NCBI GenBank assembly: GCA_016946835.1 | Contig: JACVTC010000090.1 | Location: 507,501-569,500, forward strand | Length of the DNA: 62,000 bases | Reading direction: 5' to 3' | DNA from: Neocallimastix lanati (nom. inval.) | Lineage: Eukaryota > Neocallimastigomycota > Neocallimastigomycetes > Neocallimastigales > Neocallimastigaceae | Part shown: positions 40,521 to 62,000 of the stretch, piece by piece | How the letters are laid out: each line of letters starts with the position of its first letter | Position numbering within the stretch: position 1 is the stretch's first letter | The notes under the pieces: model-generated | The model's database searches: none | What the model was told of the DNA's origin: nothing | Seen by the model: the letters and a program-made list of their open reading frames with translations, nothing else | Program-made: the position numbers and the translations under genes

Positions 40521-42149
40521 AACCTCTTTTATATAATGTAAGAGTTTAATTTATTAACATTAGTTTCCATACTTTCGTAATAATAATAATAAACTATAAT
40601 TGATAAATAAAATAATTTATAATAGTAAATATAAAATGTTTATACTGAAAGTTGTATTTACGTTCTTAATGTTAAATTAAGAAGTTTTTAACAACTTTAT
40701 TAATAAAAAATTATTATTAATAAAAATTTATTTGTTAATTTTATTGTATAAAAATAAACTTTAAACTAACGCAAAACTATTTAAATAAATAATTAAATAA
40801 AACTAATTATTTTATATTTTAGTTATATTCGCTCTGATATAACTAAGAAAATATATTTTGGTATGGATTTATTTTATTTAATTATAAAATAACACACAAC
40901 AAGACTTTTATTACTTCTTCTCTTCTTTTAATAAAGTCTACTTTTCTAAATTATTTCTAAATAAATTTTTTATACCAAAATTTAAAAAAATTTAGGTTTA
41001 TAATATTAATATATTATATTTTATTATATTAATTATAATAATATAATAATAATTTATAAATAGTAATATATAAAATAATATAAAATAAACTTTAACTATA
41101 TTATTAAACTACATTAATTTCATACATTTGATATACATTTGTTTAAATTTTCATAAAATTTAATTAATTTTATAATAATTCTTTATCAATAAAAATAATA
41201 AAAATAATAATAATAAAAATAAAAATATAAATAATAATAATAATAATAATAATAATTATTTTAATAATAATAATAATAATAATAATTATGTTAATAATAA
41301 TTATATTAATGATATTAATTAAAATAATGATAATAATATCAATAATTATAATAAAAACAATATAAATTTATATTAATAAAGATAAAATAAATAATAAATA
41401 TCAACATTATTTATAAGACCAATAAATAGTATAAAATAGAAATATTATTTTATATTTAAAATATGTAAAATTAATATAAATATTACATAAAATTGATTTT
41501 TTTTATTATTATAATTTAAAATAATAATTTTAATTATTAATTTTTATTTCATTTCCTCTATTTCAGAAAGTGTATTTAATATTTTTTTTATTAAAACTTG
41601 ATTCCAATTTTTTTTTATTATTTATTTAAGTATAGATTTTAAAAATTTTAAGTTTTTTTAATTATTTTAGTTTATATAATTAAAAATTTATTGTAAAAAT
41701 AAAATTTAATAATTATAAAAAATTTATTAATATATCAAATTTTATATATATATATATATATTATTGTTTTAAAAAAAAAAAGTATATAAATACTAATTTT
41801 TCTTTTAATTATTTTTATGAATATCCTTTCAATTAAATATTATTTATATATTTAACGTATTATACCTTTTATAATAATTATTTCAATAGTATTTCCTATT
41901 AATCATTATTTTTACTAATTTTTAATATATATAACTTTTATATATGAATAAAAATTATATTAATTTATTATTAATATAATATATATTCATTCCTTTTGTT
42001 ATTTATAATAAAAAAAAATCAAAATACTCATTAAAATAAAAGACTTTTTTACTAAAAATTTCTTATAATAAAATCATTATTAATTTATAAGTTGTAAATA
42101 AATTCATTATTAAATTTTATTAAGTATTAAATAAATTTATATTATCAAA
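40521..42149. other. Gene-poor A/T-rich region
   Basis: It contains imperfect AAT repeats at 41195-41330 and long runs of A/T. No open frame with protein-like composition was found on either strand. Its last part is the upstream region of the small gene at 42150. Confidence 0.7.
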
Positions 42150-42485
42150 ATGAAAGATTCAGAAATTTCAAATTTGATATATAATCATTATAAAAATTAT
42201 AAAAATATAAGCAATTATATTTCAAACTATAATTGTAATTGTTTTATTAAAAATAGGTTCTTTAAAGCCAAATCAAATTATGATCACGTGAAGTTTATTA
42301 AAGAAATAAGAAGGAAGACTTTAGAAAATTATAATCAGGCTTTAAATTCTAATAAGTATGTTAAAAGAATTGTATATAAGGAAACTAATAATTCATTAGA
42401 ATTTGCTTTTGCTTTTGGAAAAATAATAAATGAAAATGTAAATTTATATTTACATAAAACAAAAGCCTTTTCGATGAATATATAA
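42150..42485 (+). CDS. Small hypothetical protein, 111 residues
   Basis: A single open frame from ATG (preceded by ttatcaaa) to TAA. Composition is Asn/Tyr/Lys-rich with a basic middle (KEIRRKTLENYNQAL, SNKYVKRIVYKETNNS) and a short C-terminal block LEFAFAFGKIINENVNLY. There is no signal peptide, membrane segment or known motif. It is unlike the surrounding noise because it uses Gly, Ala, Glu and Arg in a normal way. It could be an intact orphan gene or the remnant of a longer one. No function can be given. Confidence 0.45.
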   Translation: MKDSEISNLIYNHYKNYKNISNYISNYNCNCFIKNRFFKAKSNYDHVKFIKEIRRKTLENYNQALNSNKYVKRIVYKETNNSLEFAFAFGKIINENVNLYLHKTKAFSMNI

Positions 42486-42660
42486 CAGAATTCATATTTT
42501 AACCGAAAGGTTTTGAAACATGATTGCCTTTTCCGTTTGATTTGATGGAGTCAATGTCTATTGTGTACTGTTGATGTCAAAAGATAAGATTATTATTTAG
42601 TGAGTGGGTTGGAATAACATATAAAAATCGTTATGAACAGATAAAATTCCAATAAATATT
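42486..42660 (+). other. G+C-enriched non-coding island after the orphan gene
   Basis: Directly after the stop codon lies about 170 bp with clearly more G and C than the neighbourhood. It includes aaccgaaaggtt, which can form a 4-bp stem capped by a GAAA tetraloop, and the phrase gatggagtcaatgtctattg. No frame longer than about 20 codons crosses it. It may be an exonic remnant or a structured RNA. No box C/D or tRNA signature was found. Confidence 0.35.
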
Positions 42661-43395
42661 ACTAGGTAAAAACAATATTTAATTATAATCTTAAATCTTA
42701 ATGGTAAGAAAAAAAAAATAATTTATAAATATTCATTTTTTAAAACTTTAACCTAAACAAAAAAATATTTAATATAAAAAATGTAATAAAACTAATGACT
42801 ATTATTTAATAATATATACAAAACACAAAAACTTTTTACAAAATTTATATTAATAATTATTTTTAAAGAAAATTTTTATTTTGTTTTATTTGAATATAAA
42901 TTTTTTATTAAATAAATTTAAAGATTATTATTTATTTATGTTACATAAGTAAGGCTAATAAATAAATTAATAAGTAAATAAATAAATAAATAAATAAATA
43001 ATAAATGAATATATAAATAAGTGGATAATAAATAAATAAAATTTATTATTTTTTTTATTTTCATTATTTTCTTATTATTTATTTATTTAATAATCAATTT
43101 TTTATTTTTTATTTTTCATTTTTTTATTTTTATTTTTATTTTTTATTTTTTTTATATTTTTATTTATATTTATCTTTTATTTTATTTTATTCTGTTTTAT
43201 TCTATTTTGTTTTTCTTTTATTATTTTTGTTTTACTTGATTTACATTATAATTAACTAAATTATAATAATTATAAATTAATTTAGTTTTAATATTGATTA
43301 TAATGACTGATTTGTTTTTAATTATTCATTTATTTGAATAATTTATTTTAATTTTTTTTTATTATATTTTTAAAATTACATTTATTGATAATATT
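42661..43395. other. Intergenic A/T-rich repeats between convergent genes
   Basis: (AAAT)n-like blocks (42960-43040) and long T-rich stretches (43050-43230). No gene was seen. Confidence 0.7.
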
Positions 43396-45018
43396 TTAAT
43401 GTTTACTTAAAATGTAAACGAAGTAATGGAAAGATTCACCGATAGTTTTAGTTTCTAAAGTCCAATTTTTAGTGTCGAGATCAAAGTGACGTTTACGGAA
43501 GTGTGGTTGACCAAAAGTGATCTATTTTATAATGCATATTAATATTGTTTAGTTTTTATACATATATATATTAAATTTAAAATATTTTATTACATTAAAT
43601 TTACATATTTATTTAAATACATACATAAATGAATTTTCCATTTGGCTTTAAAACTCTATAAACTTCGTCAACATACTTTTTTATTTCAGCCATGAGTTCT
43701 GGTTCTGGATCCCTAATAAATATAATTAAATTTAATTAGAAAAAATATTTATAAATAAAAGAAAATATTAATAAATTATTATTACCATTAAAAATTTATT
43801 TATTAGTATTATTATTATAAAAATTTTTATTATCCTTACCAAACATCACCCTTTTCACAAAGAAGAGCATCCATTGTACCTTTATCAATAGCAACATCAA
43901 ACATACCGTCACTAAATGCCATTTCTATTTTATTAAGATTAAGTATTTGATTTTATTAAATTATATAACAATTAAATAATAGTTATTTATGAATTTTATA
44001 ATAAATCAAAAGAACAAACCTTTGATATCCATAGTTTCCCAAATCATATAATCCCTTTTAGTATTACGCATTTTCATTGTTTGAATACAAGTTTCGGAAA
44101 AATCAATATTAAAGATTTTTTGATAACTTCATTTTTTCAATAAATGATAAAAAGAAATACATATATATATATATAAATTAGACTCTAAAATTTATATATT
44201 TCTAAAATGCTTTAATTTTTATAATGACTATTATGATAGAATTTATTTTTCCTCATTTAATTACAAAACCTTTTTTATTATTTTATAATAAATTTTAAAA
44301 TAATTACCCATCATCATACATATCTTCAGATAATTTACTATTGCTAAATAAATTTTAATAAAATGAAATTTATTTTATTAGAATTAAAATAATAATAATA
44401 ATAGCAACAACAACAACAATAATAATATATATTTGTTATTTAAAAATCCTACCCACAACCTAACATTAATATAATATCTTCCTTACTGAGATATTCAACT
44501 AAGGTATCTTTTAATTCTGGCCATCCTTTAAACCATTCAAATGTTGTGGTCATTGGTTCCTTTTGATAACGTCTAAAATTATTTTTAATTTACATTAAAT
44601 ATATAATAATTGATTAAAATCAGTTATTTTATTTTATTTTATTTTATTTTATTTTATTTTTTTTTTGAAAATAAAATTCCAAAAATTAATTATAGAAAAC
44701 AAATGATAAATCTAATTAATTATAATAATATTATATAAATATAAATTCTTTAACTAATTTTACTTTAATTATCTTATTATTTATTAAAATTATTAAAAAA
44801 TTATTTTGTTAGTTTATTAATTATATGTATGATTTAGAAACATACTTTTCCCAGTATTCCTTAGTCTTATATTCTTCATTTTTTTCTGGAAGAATATCTA
44901 AAGTAGACTTTGTTTCAATTGGCTTTTCTTGTTGTTGTTCTTCTTGTTGTCCTTGTTCTTGTTTTTGCTCTTGTTTTGGTTCTTGTTGAACTTTTTCAAT
45001 ATTTTCTTCTTGAGACAT
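43396..45018 (-). CDS. eEF1A lysine methyltransferase 4-like SAM methyltransferase
   Basis: Start ATG at 45018, stop at 43396, with six or so short exons. After a Gln/Glu-rich N-terminus (about 40 residues) the order matches EEF1AKMT4, the N-terminal domain of ECE2. YWEKYVSK is followed by a split tyrosine-rich helix with TFEWFKGW. The SAM motif I is ILMLGC plus GNSKLSEDMY. Then come IFNIDFSETCIQTMK, the post-II region WETMDIK, and DVAIDKGTMDALL. EVYRVLKPNGKFIYVI and QPHFRKRHFD follow. The family methylates a lysine of translation elongation factor 1A in the cytosol. METTL13-type relatives share many motifs, so the substrate is inferred from best overall resemblance. Confidence 0.8.
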
Positions 45019-45203
45019 TTTTATTTAAATTTTAAACTATTTATAATAAAAAAGTAGCAAAGTATAATTTTTTTTGTTAAAGAAAAATATATAAGAATGT
45101 GTATAAAATATTATTGGACAAAAAATTTACTCGAATATAAAATTAATATATTATTATTATATTATAATAATATTGATTTTAATTGATTTTTTTAATTAAA
45201 TAT

Positions 45204-45244
<41 letters not shown>

Positions 45245-45425
45245 AAAAAAAAATAAAAAAAAAATAATAATAAAAATAAATTCTAAATAAATTTTAAAAT
45301 AAAAATTAGAAATATATAAAATAAATAAAAATTAAAAAATTAAAAAATTTTATAAACAGTTTTATATTATACCATTTTTTAGAGACTAAAGATTTAATTA
45401 TTTAATATTAAATAGTAAAAAAAAA
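45019..45425. promoter_or_regulatory. Shared upstream region of divergent genes
   Basis: 407 bp separate the start codons of the methyltransferase (minus) and the dehydrogenase (plus). The gap carries an A-run of more than 30 with T interruptions (45206-45262). Such poly(dA:dT) tracts disfavour nucleosomes, and the layout fits a bidirectional promoter. No TATA element can be singled out in this composition. Confidence 0.4.
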
Positions 45426-45600
45426 ATGTCTAATATAAAGAATAATATAATTAAATTTCAATTATATTTTTGTAGCTTGAAATTTATACCAAGTTTTATA
45501 ACGGTATATATATTGTCTTTTTTTGAATTAATTTATAATTTTTATAATAATATTCTCAAGAATTCTAAGAATGAGGAAGTAGAAAGGTTTTTGATATTAC

Positions 45601-45638
<38 letters not shown>

Positions 45639-47579
45639 CATAATATCAAAAAAATATTATTATATAATATATATTATAGTATTATTTAAGAAATTAATTT
45701 TTTATAATTTATATGATTTATATAAAAAGTTTAATAAAAAATGTAAAAAATGATATAGTAAAAAAAAATTCTAGAAGAAAAATTGTGGTTATTACTGGTA
45801 TATTAAAACTTTTTCCTTAAATAGTATTTAAAAAATAATTTAAACTATTATTATAAAAAAAATATAAACTAAAATTAATGAGAATTGTTATTGTAATAAT
45901 AAAGGTGGTATTTCAGGTATTGGCCGAGAAACTGTTATTTCTTTAGCTAAAGCAAATTATATTATATATATTGGTATTAATTAACATAAATTATAATTTT
46001 GTTGAAAGAAAATATATATATATATTTTATTTTAGAATGTAACTATTAATAATAATATTATTTAATATAATATTTTTTTTATTTTTTATTTTTTATTTTT
46101 ATTGTAATAATTAAAGGTGATAATGTTAAGGAAGATGAAATTAAAGAAATTCAATTAATTTTACGTAAAGAATCAGAAAATGATGATATTTACATAGAAA
46201 ATATTGACCTTTCAAAAATTAACACTATTAATACGTTCGTTAAAAAAATTAAAAATAATTGTAAAAAGATTGATATTTTAATTTGTAATGCAGGAATAAT
46301 GAATACTCCTTATATGACTGATGAAAAAGGATTTGAAATGCAAACTTCAGTAGTATGATATATTAAGTTATTTAAATATATTAAATTCTATTTTTTTTTT
46401 TATAACATTTATTATATATATATTTTTTTAACATTTATTATATATATACATATATATTTTTTTTAACATTTATTATATATATATACATATATATATATAT
46501 ATTTTAACATTTACTATATATATACATATATATATTTTTTAACATTTATTATATATATATACATATTTTTTTTTTTTTAACATTTATTATATATATATAC
46601 ATATTTTTTTTTTTAACATTTATTATATATATACATATTTTTTTTTTTTTTTTAACATTTATTACATTTATTATATATATATACATATATATATTTTTTT
46701 TAAACATTTATTATATATATATACATATTTTTTTTTTTTAACATTTATTATATATATATATACATTTTTTTTTTTTTTTTTTTTTTTTTAAATATTATTT
46801 ATTATTTAGAATTATTTCGGTCATTATAAATTAATAGAACTTCTAATAAATAATATTAAAGACTCTAAAGGACGAATTATTATTTTATCATCCGTTGTTC
46901 ATTATCAAGGTATAATTTATAAAATTAAAATTATTTAGTAATTTATTATAAAATTTATTATTAATAAAGTTTTATTTTATTATAAAGTCAGTAATATTGA
47001 TTTTGAAGCATTTAAAAGTAAAGAAAAGTATAGACGTTTAGGTAATTATGCATTAAGGTATGTATAAATTATATATATAATAAAAATATTATAATTATTT
47101 AAATAAATGGATTCTAAAAATATTAAGATATTATCTATAAATATATTTAGTAAGGTTTGTTTAACAATGTTAATGAAAGAGCTTTATGAAAATTATTCCT
47201 CGTCAGGTGTTCAAGGTAACTTAATAATATAAATTATTATTATAATTTTTATAATTGTTATCATTAGAATTTTGTCATTAATTTTTCATTATATGAAATT
47301 AAAGTTTATTCTGTTCATCCCGGTGTTGTTCGTACTCCTTTATATAAATATGACTTTTTTTCAAATACATTTGTGAAGTTTTTTCCTATTGCATTAAAAT
47401 CACCTAAAGAAGGTTCATTAACAACAGTATATTTAGCTCTTGAAAAATGTGAAAACTTAAGCAATGGTGAATATTATTTCGACTGTGAAGTAGTACCACA
47501 TAATCCGTTAATAGATAATAAGGAAGTTAGAAGCCAATTAATAGAATATACCAAGAACTTATTTTTAAAAATACCATAA
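45426..47579 (+). CDS. Membrane-anchored short-chain dehydrogenase/reductase (retinol dehydrogenase-like)
   Basis: Eight exons: 45426-45586, 45730-45797, 45905-45973, 46117-46352, 46810-46909, 46988-47057, 47151-47215 and 47305-47579. They sum to 348 codons with every phase matching. A hydrophobic N-terminal segment (FIPSFITVYILSFFELIY) precedes the Rossmann fold. Motifs are the cofactor loop VVITGGISGIGRETV (TGxxxGxG), ENIDLSK, ICNAGIM (NAG), NYFGHYKL, IIILSSVVHYQG (Ser) and YALSK (catalytic YxxxK, rebuilt across an intron), then VHPGVVRTPL. The catalytic Asn-Ser-Tyr-Lys set is complete. It resembles RDH/WW-oxidoreductase-type SDRs that use NADP(H) on lipid-like substrates at the ER. The substrate is unknown. 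Confidence 0.9.
46391..46790. repeat. Minisatellite in a dehydrogenase intron, unit about 30-40 bp
   Basis: About ten copies of a unit reading ttttttaacatttattatat followed by atatacatat lie head to tail. The T-run and TA-run lengths vary from copy to copy. They fill most of the 457-bp intron 46353-46809. Confidence 0.88.
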
Positions 47580-49289
47580 AATTATGAAAAATTTAATCTT
47601 TTTTTTTTTTTTTGTAATTCAAAAAAATTTATTATTATTTTTAATAAATAAATAGAATGATTTATACAATTAATAAATTAAAAAAATATTTTATTATATT
47701 TAATAAATCAATAATCAATAATCAATGATAAATAATATAGAAAACAATAAATAGTAAAAATAATACAAATTTAATAAAAAATTGTAATAAATAATAATAA
47801 TAATACAATTTAATAAAAAAATGGTAATATATAATAATTGTAAATAAATAAAAATAAATAAATAAATTAATAAAAGAATATATTATAGATGTTGAATAAT
47901 TTTTGTTTATATATTAAAATATTAAAATATGATATGATAGAATATATATTATTTATATTTAATTTTAAATAATATAAAATAATCATTATTTATAATATTA
48001 TATAGTTTAATTATTATTAAATAAAATAAATTATATAGTTATTAGTTAATATTATTTAATAATAATTAAACTTTTTCCATTGAAAAGTTTAAAATTTAAT
48101 ATTACACAATTTTTCAAATTAGGGGAAAATAATATTAAATAGTAATAATCAACAAAAAAAAAATTTTTTTAATATTTATGAGAAATTTTAATTTATATTA
48201 GTTAGAGAAAATGTTTCACAAAAAAAAAAGTTAAAAATTTTATATTTTATTTTTTTTAAAATTTTTTAATTTTTTTGTATTTGGAATAAACAATTTTTTT
48301 TAAATTTTAAAATATTTTTTTGTACATATATACATATATATGCACTTGACTATAATTGTTTTAAATTCAGTTCTCTTTTGTTTTATAAATTATTTTATAT
48401 TAAATATCATTTATACTAATATTTTTTTATTGCATAAAAATATTTAAAATTTAATATTAAAATATTATTAGAATAATATTTTCAATTATTTTATTTTCAT
48501 TTTTTTTCTTGTTGTTTTAGATAGTCAGAATTACTCCTAAATTTTATTAATATTTGAATTATAAAATTAAAAAAATGTAAAACAACATAAAAAAAATAGT
48601 TTAATATATACTCATAAAAATTATTCATAATAAACACCTATTAAATTGATGCATCTTTTTTTTAATCTCATAAAATTTATTTTAGAAAATATATTTGAAA
48701 ATTAATTTGAAATTATCTTTTAGTATTACAAATTTAAATAGATATTTATTTTTTTATTTTTTTATTTTTTTTGAATTTTATTTGTTAAAAAATGAGAAAG
48801 AATGAAATATTAATCAGGTTAACAAATTAAAATATGTCATGAAATTTAATTAAATATGATATTATTTATAATATTTTTTTTATGTTAGATAGAAAAACAT
48901 CTGATATTAAATATTTATTATTAACTCCTTTATTTATGTAATTATTAATTTTAAATTATTACTTATATATAATAATATTAATATTATATTATTTTATTAA
49001 ATAATAAATTTTAATATATTAAAAAATAAAAATAAAAAAAAAAAAAAAAAAAGGAATATTTTTCTTTTTATTTTTCAACTTTTCAAAATTATTTTCTAAT
49101 TAGAAAATAATATTAATTGTAATAATAATATTTATATGTATAAAATAAAGAAAGTTCAGTTTACAATCCATAAGGTAAAAGTAAAGCAAGTAAAGATTTA
49201 AAAAAAAAAAAAATAAAAAAAAATAAAACAAAACAAAATTCATTTTTAGAAATTTCAATTTATATTAGATATATAACCATCACAAAAAA

Positions 49290-49321
<32 letters not shown>

Positions 49322-49382
49322 AATAAAAAAATAAAATAAAAGTAAAAAAGAATATTTAATATCGAAATTTGAAATATCGAAA
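47580..49382. other. Intergenic, 1.8 kb, no gene seen
   Basis: Very A/T-rich, with A-runs at 49032-49052 and 49284-49320 close to the F-box start codon. No open frame of protein-like composition was seen. The last 300 bp probably hold the promoter of the F-box gene. Confidence 0.7.
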
Positions 49383-49509
49383 ATGAAAGATATGGAGGTA
49401 ATATATCTAGTTTTTATTAAAAGTTTTATTATTAAATATTAAATTAGTAATGAAAATAATAATAATAATAATAATAAATATATAATATTATTATGTAATA
49501 AATGATTAA

Positions 49510-49575
<66 letters not shown>

Positions 49576-51619
49576 TATAAAAATGATAAAAAAAAACAAA
49601 AAATAATAAAAAAGATTGATATTGGAATCATTAAATATGTAATTGAGAACTCTTTACTTGGTTTCAATAGTATTCCAGCTCAATTCAGAACTCCTGAAGT
49701 TCAAAATGCTATGGCATCTTGTAACTTACTGAAAAAATATATTAATGAATGTTATGAATATAATACAATTATTTCTGAAGAGTTTGGTAAGAATAATGAA
49801 AAAAAAATGAAACCTTCGGCTTCTACAACTTGCATTAGTTCAAAAAGAAATGAAAATAATAATATTAATTTAAGAGGTCAAAATGAGAGAAGCAAAAACA
49901 GGACAACTCGTTCTTTATTACCGCAGGAAATTTTGTTAGGATTAAATTATGATAGAGATAACAGTCATTCATATTTAACTGATAAAAGTACTAATGATAA
50001 TAAATTTTATAAGGTATCTTCTTCAACAAGTTTACCCACTTTTACTCAAGCAAATAATAGTAATGGTGAAAGAATTAAAAAGAATGTTCGTTCTTCAGTT
50101 GAAGCTGTAAATATTGATACTTCATTATTTAGTATTGATTCTCTTTTTGGAGGAAGCTCAAACTCATCTTTAACAAACTATTTTTCATGTTCAAGCTCAT
50201 CATATTCTTCGTCTGAAGCTAATTTTTCATTAGATAATTCTGAGGAAGAAAGAATTGATGTCATGGAACCTTATGGTGTAATTCAAAAGACTAGAAAATT
50301 TGATCAATTACCAAAAGAAGTATTAAATAACATTATGAGATTCTTACCAACTGAATCTTTATATAATGTAATATTTGTTAATCGTTATTTGTATAATTGT
50401 GCTTTACCTTACCTATGGAAAAACCTTAATTTCCAAAATACATTAAATTGTTTCAAATTCTGTACTAATTTTGAAAAAGAATCATCTTATAGACACAACT
50501 TTTCTCTTTATACTGAAACTTTTAATATTTATTTCCCAAATCAAGGAATGAACTTGTACAAATTTTTATTGGATAAGATTATTAATAATTGCAAGAATAT
50601 TAAAAATATAAAAGTAAATAAAACCCTTTACTGGTATATGGATAAAACCGTATCATTATTTACTAAAAACTGCAAGGATCTTAAGAGAATTAGGTATAAT
50701 AAAACAAATATATTTATATATTTATATATATATTTAAATATAAAGTTTTAATTATTATATTATAATCCATAATTTTTAAAAATAAATAATATATATATAT
50801 TTTAGTTTGAGTGGTCAATGGTATCAACCCGAACAAACAATTCTTTCTATTTCTAAGAGATGTCATAAATTATCTACTCTTCAATTAAATCATGTTCAAT
50901 TTACAGTTGACAATATTATTCCATCTTTTAGTAATTTTTGTTGCATTGAACATTTAGATCTTAGTGGTGTTAACATAACTAACGAAGTATTAAATTTAAT
51001 TATTGATAAAAATTATTATCAATTAACTTCTATTAAGTTAAGAGATTGTACAAGATTAACGGATGAGTCAATTATACCCATGATTGAAAAATGCCAAGAA
51101 TTACAATATATTGATTTAAAGGGTTGTCAAGTTTCAACTTCTACTTTATTGGAAATTGGTAACAGGTGTCCAAAGCTTAGAACTTTGTGCCTTGATGGTA
51201 TAGTTGGTGTTACTCCTGAAGTAATCAATTCTCTTGCTGATGGATGTCCTAACCTTTCTATTATTTCTTTAGAAAAATGTCAACAAGTTACCAATGAATC
51301 CATTATTAATTTATTTAAATCAGTACAGAGTAATTTAAAACATTTATGTTTATCTGGACTTTCTTTATTAAATGATGATGCCTTAATAGGATTATCATTT
51401 TACTGTTGTGCTAATCTAGAAAAATTGGATATTGATTCTGTTACAATGTCTGAGTATGCAATTAATAACATTATGAAAAGTTGTACAAAGTTGAAGTCTT
51501 TAATTGTTCAAAGACCAAATACATGTGTTACATGTACATTATCTAAATGGATGCAAAATGAAATTAAAAATAATTATTCTACGAAGGTAGAAGATTTTAA
51601 TATTCCATTTGTATGGTAG
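49383..51619 (+). CDS. F-box/leucine-rich-repeat protein
   Basis: Three exons (49383-49397, 49615-50693 and 50806-51619) give exactly 636 codons including stop. The first exon is only five codons (MKDME), and its intron carries an (AAT)n repeat. A Ser/Asn-rich N-terminal region (about 190 residues) precedes an F-box: FDQLPKEVLNNIMRFLPTES then NRYLYNCALPYLWKNL. The second half is built of AMN1/Grr1-type cysteine-containing LRRs (LKDCTRLTDES-type phrases: LRDCTRLTDESIIPMIEKC, LEKCQQVTNESII). It should be the substrate receptor of an SCF ubiquitin ligase, with Skp1 on the F-box and the target on the LRRs. The target is unknown. Confidence 0.9.
49457..49575. repeat. (AAT)n microsatellite in F-box gene intron 1
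   Basis: AAT triplets, in two blocks, fill most of the 217-bp intron between the 15-bp first exon and exon 2. Confidence 0.93.
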
Positions 51620-52128
51620 AAAAATATTCTTTATTTTGATTTAAATAATTTAAAAGCTATATAAATTTTATAAATTTAACGATAATAATACTATCTATGT
51701 TTTACAATTTATTTTTTCTTTATGATTGTCATTTTAAATATTATTAATTTTTTTTATATAAAATTTTAAAAAACTTAATTTTTTTTTTTTTTATTTTTGT
51801 TTTTCTTATTCTTATTTCTTTATTACTAATATGCTTTATACATAAAAAATATATTTTCATTTTTAAATATATGTAACTAAAAAAAAAATAATAAAATTGA
51901 TTTAAAGTTTAAGATATATTTAATATTTCGAAAAATAAAAATAATAATTTTTATGAAAGCATTTTACATATATATTTATATTTATACTAATAAAAATGTT
52001 AAGGAATTTTTTTTTTTTTTTTTAATATTTTAAATCTATATAAAAATATTACTTAAATACGTTTTTTTAGTATTATTCATTACGTTATTTTATATATTTA
52101 TATAATCTTTTTTTGAATGCATTAAATA

Positions 52129-52181
<53 letters not shown>

Positions 52182-52447
52182 GAAAAATTTAAGTGAAAAT
52201 CGGACTTTTAATAGGAAAAGGTTAAGTATATTAATTATGAATTTCGAAAAAATTTTTTTTTCAAACAATTTTTATGTATTTTTTTTGATGTTGAATCTTT
52301 AATATTATAATATAATTTATAATATATATTATAATATATTTTAATTAATTAGTTTATATATTATAAAAAAAATTTTTTTTATGAAAATAATAAATTTAAA
52401 AATTTATTATTTATTTGAATTTATTAAGTATTATAGTTAAATATAAA

Positions 52448-52487
<40 letters not shown>

Positions 52488-52624
52488 TTTTACTTTTCAT
52501 ACATGTTTTTTTTTGTTTTAATTTTTCAATAGAATAATTTTAAGTAATCCTATATTATTTTTAAAATTTATACAATTATTCATAAATTATAATTAAAAAT
52601 ATTAATTTTTAATAAATAGCAAAA
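51620..52624. other. Upstream region of the dynein gene
   Basis: 1 kb without a gene. It includes an (AT)n stretch followed by T-run (52121-52180) and a second T-run of about 37 (52449-52485), 140 bp before the dynein start codon. These are probably promoter-associated homopolymer tracts. Confidence 0.6.

Positions 52625-62000
<9,376 letters not shown>

Noticed and set aside
42500-42600. Box C/D snoRNA or tRNA
   Set aside because: An ATGATTG-like box C is present, but there is no CTGA box D at a suitable place, no terminal stem and no cloverleaf.

Overview
The window looks like nuclear DNA of a zoosporic fungus, most likely an anaerobic gut fungus (Neocallimastigomycota). The evidence is extreme A+T richness, (AAT)n tracts and A/T homopolymers everywhere, small GT-AG introns, asparagine/lysine-rich proteins, a fungal-type SH3 membrane protein, and an axonemal dynein gene that only flagellate fungi keep. 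The taxon is inferred. No tRNA, rRNA, CRISPR array or bacterial-style operon was seen.

Left part (1-23,000): a decayed MULE DNA transposon (1-2089), a transmembrane SH3 gene (2394-4194), then about 18.7 kb of repeats. The repeats look like (AAT)n DNA split by three copia-type LTR elements: a degraded relic (5193-6806), a short non-coding TRIM-like element with apparently identical 192-bp LTRs (6987-8278), and a full-size but frameshifted Ty1/copia element (8929-22970). Both LTRs of the copia element were hit later. One holds an LTR element with gypsy-type features (9032-13937), which itself holds a deleted chromodomain gypsy element (10407-12412). The other holds a second MULE (20044-22846). 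Target-site duplications, LTR pairs and an interrupted reading frame that rejoins support this order. The TRIM and the copia element share a primer-binding site matching the anticodon arm of tRNA-Lys(CUU).

Right part (23,500-62,000): ordinary intron-containing genes. In order: dynactin p24 (+), a RasGAP-domain protein lacking the arginine finger (-), La RNA-binding protein (-), a SIRT1-type deacetylase (-), a decayed pseudogene (-), a small orphan gene (+), an eEF1A-lysine methyltransferase-like gene (-), a short-chain dehydrogenase (+), an F-box/LRR protein (+), and the 5' half of a DNAH10-type inner-arm dynein heavy chain (+, running off the window). I summed exon phases for dynactin p24, the SDR, the F-box gene, the SH3 gene, the dynein and the first eight RasGAP exons, and all closed. 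La shows small frame conflicts near A/T runs. The genes are not a functional cluster, although dynactin p24 and DNAH10 both belong to the dynein motor world.
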